Shown here piece by piece: positions 58,539 to 64,000 of a stretch of 64,000 nt of DNA. The stretch comes from JAICUF01 sp038250675 (lineage in GTDB: Bacteria > Gemmatimonadota > Gemmatimonadetes > Gemmatimonadales > GWC2-71-9), in the NCBI GenBank assembly GCA_038250675.1, contig JBBSCB010000005.1, positions 1 to 64,000 on the forward strand, written 5' to 3'. The notes under the pieces are model-generated. The model saw only the letters and a list, made by a program, of their open reading frames with translations. It ran no database searches and was not told the DNA's origin. How positions within the stretch are numbered: position 1 is the stretch's first letter; each line of letters opens with the position of its first letter. Both the position numbers and the translations under genes were made by a program.

Positions 58539-58565
58539 ACCGGTCATCCGCATCCGGAGCCGCCC
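58539..58565 (+). promoter_or_regulatory. Possible -10 region (GTATCATAC) before the second mini-oxidase gene
   Basis: A 187-base gap separates the flavoprotein gene from the next one. The short palindrome GTATCATAC near its end contains TATCAT. The reverse complement GTATGATAC sits before the gene at 165, so this may be a general promoter feature. The ribosome site is CGGAG. Confidence 0.3.
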
Positions 58566-58985
58566 TTGCCGACATTGAGCCGCTGGCTCATCCGCACCGC
58601 CCTGATCTGCGGCGGCGGCGCCTTTCTGGTCGGCCTGGCACTCGCGATCGCACCGCTTCGCACCGCGTATCCCGCGCTCGCGGCGGCGGGGCCCTCGTAC
58701 ATCCACCTCCTGGTCGTGGGCTGGATCACTCAGCTCATCATGGGGGTGGCGTACTGGATGTTTCCGCGGGTGCAGCGGCACCCGGCACCGTCGAGTGACT
58801 GGCCGGGCTGGATCGTTTATGGGTCTCTCAACATCGGACTGGCGTGCCGGCTGATCGGCGAGCCGATGGTCGGGACCCGGAGCGGTGGCCCGGCGGGCTG
58901 GCTGCTCCCGATGTCGGCGGCGCTCCAGCTGATCGCCATGCTGACGTTCGTCATGCGAATCTGGCCGCGCGTGCGGACCCGCTGA
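58566..58985 (+). CDS. Miniature heme-copper-oxidase-subunit-I-like membrane protein (2 of 3)
   Basis: The protein has 139 residues from a TTG with four helices. Helix 2 reads YIHLLVVGWITQLIMGVAYW, then MFPRVQRH, keeping the single histidine and the GVAYWxxPR end seen in the other two copies. The N-terminus (LSRWLIRTALICGGGAFLVG) matches copy 3 (LSVWFVRAALIALVAGTAIG), so copies 2 and 3 are the closer pair. It is followed with no gap by copy 3. Confidence 0.62.
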   Translation: MPTLSRWLIRTALICGGGAFLVGLALAIAPLRTAYPALAAAGPSYIHLLVVGWITQLIMGVAYWMFPRVQRHPAPSSDWPGWIVYGSLNIGLACRLIGEPMVGTRSGGPAGWLLPMSAALQLIAMLTFVMRIWPRVRTR

Positions 58986-59396
58986 GTGCCCCGGCTCAGC
59001 GTCTGGTTCGTGCGTGCCGCGCTGATCGCGCTGGTGGCGGGAACGGCGATCGGCGGGGCCCTGCTGGCCGTGAAGGGATTACCGGCGGCCGGCGGGCTCA
59101 TCCGCCTGCGGCCGGTGCACGTCGAGTTGCTGCTGGTCGGCTGGCTGGTCAATCTCGTGCTTGGCGTGGCCTACTGGATTCTGCCGAAACATGCCAGCGG
59201 GCGCGAACGGGGTCACCCTGCCCCCGCCTGGGCCGCGGTGCTGCTGCTGAACGCCGGCGTCCCGGCCGCCGGATGCGCGGCGCTGGCCGGTGTGCCGACG
59301 CTGCTGCTCGCCGGCCGTGCCGCCGAGCTCGCGGCGGTCACCTGCTTCGTAGCCCACGCGTGGCGCCGCGTGAAGCCGTTCGGCGCCGGCCGCTAG
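58986..59396 (+). CDS. Miniature heme-copper-oxidase-subunit-I-like membrane protein (3 of 3)
   Basis: The protein has 136 residues from a GTG placed directly after the stop of copy 2. Four helices are predicted. Helix 2 reads LRPVHVELLLVGWLVNLVLG, then VAYWILPKH. RPVH matches the CcoN/NorB heme ligand motif best of the three. The strong pairing with copy 2 suggests a heterodimer that could sandwich one heme. That is inference. Confidence 0.62.
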   Translation: MPRLSVWFVRAALIALVAGTAIGGALLAVKGLPAAGGLIRLRPVHVELLLVGWLVNLVLGVAYWILPKHASGRERGHPAPAWAAVLLLNAGVPAAGCAALAGVPTLLLAGRAAELAAVTCFVAHAWRRVKPFGAGR

Positions 59397-59444
59397 GACG
59401 CGTGTGCTGCCCGCCAGATTGACGCGGCGGGGCGGAGTGGCCGC

Positions 59445-60959
59445 CTAGCGCGACACCGCCCGGAGCGCCGCCATGGCGCGGCGGTCTTCGCCGTAGACAT
59501 CCGGATGAAAGTGCACGGTGCCGTCGGCGTGGACCACCGCCGTCGTGTAGAAAACAAAGGCCGGCATCGGATGCGTGAGCGCCACCCGGCTTCCGGTGGG
59601 TCCCGCAATCGCCGAATCCACGCGCGCACGGGTCCATGCCGGCTCACCCTGAAGCACCCACGTCGCCAGCGCCGCCGGCTCCTCCACGCGGATGCAGCCA
59701 TGACTCAGGTCCCGCTGCGCCCGCAGGAACAGTTCGGGTGCCGGCGTGCCGTGCAGGTATACGTTCGAGCGGTTGGGAAAGACCACCTTCACCAGCCCCA
59801 GCGCGTTGCCCTCGCCGGGTCGCTGGCGCACACGGGCTGCGCCGTGGGCGAGTGCGGCCACCAGCGCCGGCGTGGCTGCATCCCCCAGGACCGTGTCGCC
59901 GGGACCCACGATTTCCATCTGGTTGGACCGCAGGTAGTCGGGCGAGCGCCGGAGGCGCGGCAGAAGTTCCTGGCGGAGGATGCTGGGCGGCACATTCCAG
60001 TACGGGCGGAACTCGATGCGGGTCACCCGCGACGCCAGCATCGGCGTCGGACGGCGCGGCGCGTCACCGACGATGATCCGCATGCGAAGCGCCGGTGCAC
60101 CGGCCGCCCGTCCTGAATCGAGTGTCACCAGTTCGAACGCCGGGACGTTCACCACCAGCAGCGGCTCGCCGGTGATCCGCGGCAGCCAGCGCAGCCGTTC
60201 CATCGCAAGCTCGAGCTGGGCGATGCGCCGGGAGGCCGGCGTCCCGAGCGCGGCGGCGGTTGCCGGCCCGATGACGCCGTCCGGCTCGAGGGCGTGGCGC
60301 GCCTGGAAGCGCCGTATCCCAGTGACCAGCGCGTCGTCGTAGGTCGTGTCGGGCGCGGCGATGGGGCGGGCGGCGGCCGTTGGCGGCAGATCGCCCAGCG
60401 CCATCAGCAGGCGGCGAAGCGCTCCCGCCCCCGCGACGGCGCCGCCGGGGCGCAGGGGGAGACGACCGAGGTCCGGCATGGCCAGCGGTGGGAGCGCACG
60501 ATAGCGAATCAGCGCCGCGGCCAGCGCCGCGTATTGCGCAAACGGCGGGCGGACGGCCCGGATCAGTTGCTCCAGCGAGTCGCCGCGGATCGCGGCGGTG
60601 AGCGCGGTACCGGCCTCCCATCCGTCGCGCCGCGGGCCCAGCGGCGACGCCGTGCGGCCGCCGCGCAGGTCGTCGAGAAACCGGGTGGCGGCGGCGCTGA
60701 GCGCCGCGTCCAGCGTGCGCGCCGTTTGGGGATCGGCACCGGCGGCGAGCAGGCTGTCGAGGCGCGCCACCTCATAGTCGGCGGGACGCAGCCCGTCGGC
60801 GTCCGCCGCATGCAGAAGGGTGACCATCATCCGCGCGGCCAGCCCGGCGCTGTCCCCCACGATCCATTGCCCCGCCGGGACCTGCGCCATGGCGGCGTGA
60901 GCCAAAAGCAGTGCGGCGGCCGCGAATCCGGCCGCCGCGCGGGCGGATCGCGCGATCAT
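59445..60959 (-). CDS. L,D-transpeptidase, YcbB/LdtD type
   Basis: The protein has 504 residues from the ATG at 60959 with a signal peptide (AAGFAAAALLLAHAAMAQ). It has an N-terminal scaffold domain and a peptidoglycan-binding module (GIRRFQARHALEPDGVIGPA). The YkuD catalytic domain follows, with the catalytic cysteine in LSHGCIRVEEPA (about 421) and HGTPAPELF before it. It forms 3-3 cross-links in peptidoglycan, which in other bacteria rise under stress or dormancy. It is convergent with the mini-oxidase operon and 22 bases from the end of the stress protein gene. Confidence 0.9.
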   Translation of the reverse strand: MIARSARAAAGFAAAALLLAHAAMAQVPAGQWIVGDSAGLAARMMVTLLHAADADGLRPADYEVARLDSLLAAGADPQTARTLDAALSAAATRFLDDLRGGRTASPLGPRRDGWEAGTALTAAIRGDSLEQLIRAVRPPFAQYAALAAALIRYRALPPLAMPDLGRLPLRPGGAVAGAGALRRLLMALGDLPPTAAARPIAAPDTTYDDALVTGIRRFQARHALEPDGVIGPATAAALGTPASRRIAQLELAMERLRWLPRITGEPLLVVNVPAFELVTLDSGRAAGAPALRMRIIVGDAPRRPTPMLASRVTRIEFRPYWNVPPSILRQELLPRLRRSPDYLRSNQMEIVGPGDTVLGDAATPALVAALAHGAARVRQRPGEGNALGLVKVVFPNRSNVYLHGTPAPELFLRAQRDLSHGCIRVEEPAALATWVLQGEPAWTRARVDSAIAGPTGSRVALTHPMPAFVFYTTAVVHADGTVHFHPDVYGEDRRAMAALRAVSR

Positions 60960-60981
60960 GCCGTACCCCGCGCCGCGAGCG

Positions 60982-61941
60982 TCAGATCGCCCGCAGCGCC
61001 ATCGTCGCCGGTCGCGTGGTGACCGATTCGCGCCCCGCCGGCGGGCGGCAGACCAATACCGGAACATCCGCGGCGCGGATCAGCTTGTCCACCACGCTGC
61101 CCAGCAGGAACCGCCGGAGCCCGCCCACGCCGTGTGTGGTCACCACGATGGCATCGACCCGCTCCCGGCGGGCCTCCTCCAGGATCTCGGTGGCGGCGCT
61201 GCCGGCCACGCGCAGCGCGGTGCGCGCACGAAGGCCGGAGCGGCGCACCCGCCGCGCCATCTGCTCGAGATATCCCTGCGCCTCCTCCCGCGCGGCGGGA
61301 TCGACGACAAGATCGGGAATGATCCCGAACGGCACCGGCAGCACGCTCATCACCGGGCCCGGGTGGAGCACGTGGAGCAACAGGCATTCTCCGTCCTCGC
61401 CCAGCAGCGCTCGCGCCGCCGCGGCGGCATGCTCCGCCGGCGCCGAGCGATCGAGCGGGATGAGCACCCGCCGGAAGCCGGTGCGCACATCGCCGGCCCG
61501 GTCCGCGGGGCGCAGCAGCAGGACCGGCGCGGCCACCATGCGGACCAGGCCGTCGGCGATGCTGCCCAGCCAGAATCGCCCCACGGGCCCGCGGCCGTGG
61601 GTCGTCATGACGACCAGATCGGCGCCACCATCGCCGACCTGCGCCGCCAGCGTCTCGATGACCGGCCCGGTGAGGTGGTGCGCGGTCACGCGGAGCGCCG
61701 CATCGGCCTGCAGCCGGGCGACGAGCCGACTGAGGTAGCCCGCCTCGTCGTCTCGCTGGATGGCATCGAGGTCGTCGGTGTCGATGGCCACCCCGGCGCC
61801 GGCAAACGCCGCCAGCATCGAGACGTGCACCAGCGCCAGCTGGAGCTCAGCGCCGGTGCGGCGCGCCAGTCCGGCCGCAATCGGCACCGCCTCTTCCGCG
61901 GCCAGAGACCCATCGAGCGGAACGAGAATACGGTTATACAC
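60982..61941 (-). CDS. Tandem-domain universal stress protein (A)
   Basis: The protein has 319 residues from a GTG. It has two UspA domains, each opening RILVPLDGS/RVLIPLDRS and closing with an ATP-type loop: VVMTTHGRGPVGRFWLGSIA and VVTTHGVGGLRRFLLGSV (G-x2-G-x-G-x9-GS). Domain 2 has lost part of the glycine set. Double UspA proteins are typical of dormancy and low-oxygen regulons. It follows the second Usp gene by 13 bases. Confidence 0.92.
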   Translation of the reverse strand: MYNRILVPLDGSLAAEEAVPIAAGLARRTGAELQLALVHVSMLAAFAGAGVAIDTDDLDAIQRDDEAGYLSRLVARLQADAALRVTAHHLTGPVIETLAAQVGDGGADLVVMTTHGRGPVGRFWLGSIADGLVRMVAAPVLLLRPADRAGDVRTGFRRVLIPLDRSAPAEHAAAAARALLGEDGECLLLHVLHPGPVMSVLPVPFGIIPDLVVDPAAREEAQGYLEQMARRVRRSGLRARTALRVAGSAATEILEEARRERVDAIVVTTHGVGGLRRFLLGSVVDKLIRAADVPVLVCRPPAGRESVTTRPATMALRAI

Positions 61942-61954
61942 GCCGGCCTCCTGG

Positions 61955-62821
61955 TCAGAGCGGTACGGTGAGCACAGCGCAGTCGGCGCTGTGCGTGAGG
62001 CGGCGCGCCGTGCTGCCGGCGTCGATGATGCCGGGCGGCCCGCCACGATGCATACCGACGACGATGACGTCGCTGCCGATCTCCGCGGCCGCCGCGAGCA
62101 CCGACTCGGGGATCGCGCCGCGACGGATCATGAGCGAGGCCATCGCAACACCGCTGTCATGGCACGCGGCGATCCGCCCGATCACCACGCGGACCGCCTC
62201 CGAGCGCGCGGTGGGCAGCTCCAACGCCAGCTCCGACGGCTCGTCGGGCAGCACCGGCTCGACGGTCACGACCTGGATCCCGGCGCCAATGGCGCGCGCG
62301 ATGTCGCAGGCGGTCTCCAGCACCGTGAGCCCGCGCGCCGAGCCGTCCAGCGCCACGAGCAGGCTGGACGGCGCCGGGCCGGCGCGCGGCACGAACAGGC
62401 ACGGAATCCGGCTTCGGCGCGCTACCGCGTCGGCGGTATCGCCCACCAGCAGGCGACTGGTCCGCGACCGCGTCTTCCGGCCGATCACCATCAGATCCAC
62501 CGCGTGGTCGTCGGCAAACCGGCAGATCTCGATGCCGGGAATCCCGCTCGTCACGCCAAGTCCCACCGATCCGACCTCCGGCGAGGTGCGGAGCTCGGCG
62601 TCCATCCACCGTTCCAGCCGCGCGAGCACCGGCCCGTGGCTCGCCTCCGGCACGGCGTCCGCGCGGTTGGCGCGCCCGTGCATTGGAATCACCGTCATGA
62701 CGGTCAGCCGTGCGCCTGCCCGGTGGGCCACCACGAGCGCGGTCCGCAACGCGTTCCGGGCACTCTCCGACTCGTCGGTTCCGACGAGGATATGCCGAAG
62801 GCCGTTGCCTGACTCTGCCAT
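61955..62821 (-). CDS. Tandem-domain universal stress protein (B)
   Basis: The protein has 288 residues. Domain 1 opens RHILVGTDESESARNALRTA and ends VIGRKTRSRTSRLLVGDTAD. Domain 2 opens SSLLVALDGSARGLTVLETA and ends VVGMHRGGPPGIIDAGSTAR. The ATP-type glycine loops are incomplete in both domains, so ATP may not be bound. It is the first gene of the usp pair and divergent from the GAF kinase; the 75 bases between them hold the GAAGATTTCTTC palindrome. Confidence 0.9.
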   Translation of the reverse strand: MAESGNGLRHILVGTDESESARNALRTALVVAHRAGARLTVMTVIPMHGRANRADAVPEASHGPVLARLERWMDAELRTSPEVGSVGLGVTSGIPGIEICRFADDHAVDLMVIGRKTRSRTSRLLVGDTADAVARRSRIPCLFVPRAGPAPSSLLVALDGSARGLTVLETACDIARAIGAGIQVVTVEPVLPDEPSELALELPTARSEAVRVVIGRIAACHDSGVAMASLMIRRGAIPESVLAAAAEIGSDVIVVGMHRGGPPGIIDAGSTARRLTHSADCAVLTVPL

Positions 62822-62868
62822 GCCAGCACAATCGCCCCGGGAGTGTGAAGGAATGCTGAAGTGGTGCC

Positions 62869-62880
62869 GAAGATTTCTTC
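62869..62880. promoter_or_regulatory. Palindrome GAAGATTTCTTC between the usp pair and the GAF kinase
   Basis: A perfect 12-base dyad in an otherwise GC-rich spacer, 17 bases before the kinase ATG and 48 bases from the usp start. Its 11-base core recurs at 55767-55777 upstream of the nitrogen-oxide-type operon. A shared operator is plausible. Confidence 0.5.
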
Positions 62881-62896
62881 GCGCTACTGTTGAGGG

Positions 62897-64000
62897 ATGC
62901 CCAACCAGATCGAAACACCAGATACACCCCAGTGGCGGCTGGAGCGGCTGGTGGCCGCCGGCATGCTCCTGATCTCGGAACTGTCTCTCGAGGGAGTGCT
63001 GGAACGGGTCGTGGCCATTGCGGTGGAGGTGATCGGCGCGCGCTACGCCGCCATCGGCGTGCTGGGGCCGGACGGGCGGACGCTGGAGCGCTTCATCACG
63101 ACAGGCGTCAGTCCGGCGGACCGCGAGCGGCTGGGCGAGCCGCCCCAGGGCCACGGCATCCTCGGCCTGGTGATCCGTGAGGGCAGGCCGATCCGCCTGC
63201 CCGATCTGGTCCAGCACCCCGATTCCTACGGCTTTCCGCCCAATCACCCGGCCATGCACTCGTTTCTGGGCGTGCCAATCATCGGCCGCCGCGGCGTGTT
63301 CGGCAATCTCTATCTCACCGAAAAACTGGGCGCGGCGGAGTTCACCGACGTGGATGAGCACGTGGCCCGGCTGCTCGCTGCCCAGACGGCGGCCGCGGTG
63401 GAGAATGCACGGCTGCACGAGGAAAGCGCCCGCCTGCTGGAGGAGGTCCAGCAGCTCCAGCGCACCCGTGAGCGGTTCTTCGCGATGGTGAACCACGAGC
63501 TGCGGAACGCGCTGGCCGGCGTCTTCGGCTGGGCCGAGATGCTGGTGCGGAAGAAGGACCCGGCCACGGTCCCCCGCGCCGCGTTCGAAGTGCTGGACTC
63601 CGCCGAGCTGGCGATCAGCCTGATCAACGACCTGCTGGATCTGAGCCGGCTGGACGAGGACCGGCTCAAGCCGGCGCTGCAGGCGGTCGACTGCGTGGGC
63701 GCCGTGCGCCGCTCGGTGGGCCGGATCACCCCCGCCGCCGCCGCGCGCAACGTGACGGTGAGGATGAGGCTCCCGCGCGGGCTGCCGAGTTGCCGCACCG
63801 ACGCCAGCCGGGTGGAGCAGATCCTGGTCAACCTGCTGATCAACGCGGTACGTCACACGCCGGAGGATTCCGAGGTGCAGATCGGCGTGTCCGTGCGGGG
63901 CCCCAAGGTCGTCTTCGAGGTGACGGACCAGGGGCCTGGCGTGCCTGACGCCGATCTCGAGCGCATCTTCGACATCTACGTCACCAAGGCTGGCGAAGCC
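62897..64000 (+). CDS. GAF-domain sensor histidine kinase (DosS/DevS-like GAF), 3' end missing
   Basis: 368 codons are visible and the gene runs off the window. The GAF domain (about 25-170) closely follows the DosS/DevS pattern: ELSLEGVLERVVAIAVEVIG, HGILGLVIREGRPIRLPDLV, HPAMHSFLGVPIIGRRGVFG, NLYLTEKLGAAEFTDVDEHV. In DosS this domain binds heme and senses oxygen, NO or redox state. The kinase part differs: it has a classical HisKA helix (FFAMVNHELRNALAGVFGWA, His about 202) and HATPase N box (ILVNLLINAVRHTPEDSEV). It is a likely sensor for the usp pair next door. Heme binding is not proven by sequence. Confidence 0.85.
   Translation, partial: MPNQIETPDTPQWRLERLVAAGMLLISELSLEGVLERVVAIAVEVIGARYAAIGVLGPDGRTLERFITTGVSPADRERLGEPPQGHGILGLVIREGRPIRLPDLVQHPDSYGFPPNHPAMHSFLGVPIIGRRGVFGNLYLTEKLGAAEFTDVDEHVARLLAAQTAAAVENARLHEESARLLEEVQQLQRTRERFFAMVNHELRNALAGVFGWAEMLVRKKDPATVPRAAFEVLDSAELAISLINDLLDLSRLDEDRLKPALQAVDCVGAVRRSVGRITPAAAARNVTVRMRLPRGLPSCRTDASRVEQILVNLLINAVRHTPEDSEVQIGVSVRGPKVVFEVTDQGPGVPDADLERIFDIYVTKAGEA

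Overview
The window is very GC-rich double-stranded chromosomal DNA, densely packed with ordinary bacterial genes in short operons. Many genes overlap by ATGA, GTGA or TGATG junctions. I saw no rRNA, tRNA, transposase, phage gene or CRISPR array. The gene mix points to a Gram-negative bacterium with an outer membrane, most likely Gemmatimonadota. It includes an OmpA protein with thrombospondin type-3 repeats, an Omp85-like barrel protein, a fused E1 alpha/beta 2-oxoacid dehydrogenase, a Ser/Thr kinase with a 2TM tail, many secreted peptidases and lipoproteins, and a Lon protease with an insert. This placement is inference from gene content; no marker gene was compared.

Layout. 1-9.4 kb: the start of a quinone oxidoreductase, a decayed PQQ-type sugar dehydrogenase, ispH, a lipoprotein / barrel protein / PAS-Fis regulator operon, a large DEAH-box helicase and an Arg/Asp-rich secreted protein. 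9.5-14.1 kb: a one-carbon and pterin block (5-formyl-THF cyclo-ligase; QueD/PTPS, PCD, pabB, pabA) and a YVTN propeller lipoprotein. 14.1-17.4 kb: prolyl oligopeptidase, phosphofructokinase and, just upstream, a SelW-like selenoprotein with an in-frame UGA. 17.5-25.1 kb: OmpA-TSP3, secreted proteins, an M28 peptidase, a TrmB regulator and an Hpt/receiver/GGDEF protein. 25.1-35.1 kb: lon, Ser/Thr kinase, fused E1, S41 protease, TPR protein and the stump of a second TPR gene. 35.3-43.5 kb: amidohydrolase, MazG, rsgA, proline dehydrogenase, cytochrome c, a YtxJ-like protein and a histone-H1-like protein. 43.5-52.9 kb: a coupled minus-strand run (thiolase, FadJ-like protein, PLP decarboxylase, membrane protein, Rieske oxygenase) and glpD. 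53-64 kb: two convergent MscS channels, a stump of a copper nitrite reductase gene, a coupled nitrogen-oxide-flavoured operon, an L,D-transpeptidase, two tandem universal stress proteins and a DosS-like GAF histidine kinase that runs off the end.

The two most interesting signals are these. First, at 17215-17445 a 76-residue Rdx/SelW protein is hidden by a UGA codon in a CxxU motif. A hairpin with a GGUCU loop follows at the right distance to be a bacterial SECIS. Second, at 55.6-59.4 kb a 3' stump of a nirK-like gene is followed by an operon of a Ric/ScdA N-terminal protein, a cupin, a nitronate monooxygenase-like flavoprotein and three miniature membrane proteins that resemble one heme-binding segment of cytochrome oxidase/NO reductase subunit I. 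A shared palindrome (core GAAGATTTCTT) lies upstream of this operon and in front of the GAF kinase / universal stress protein pair. This suggests a common nitrosative or low-oxygen response.

Three genes (198-907, 34922-35088, 55594-55705) look like deletion remnants. Either this genome is losing genes by internal deletion, or the assembly has collapsed in places.
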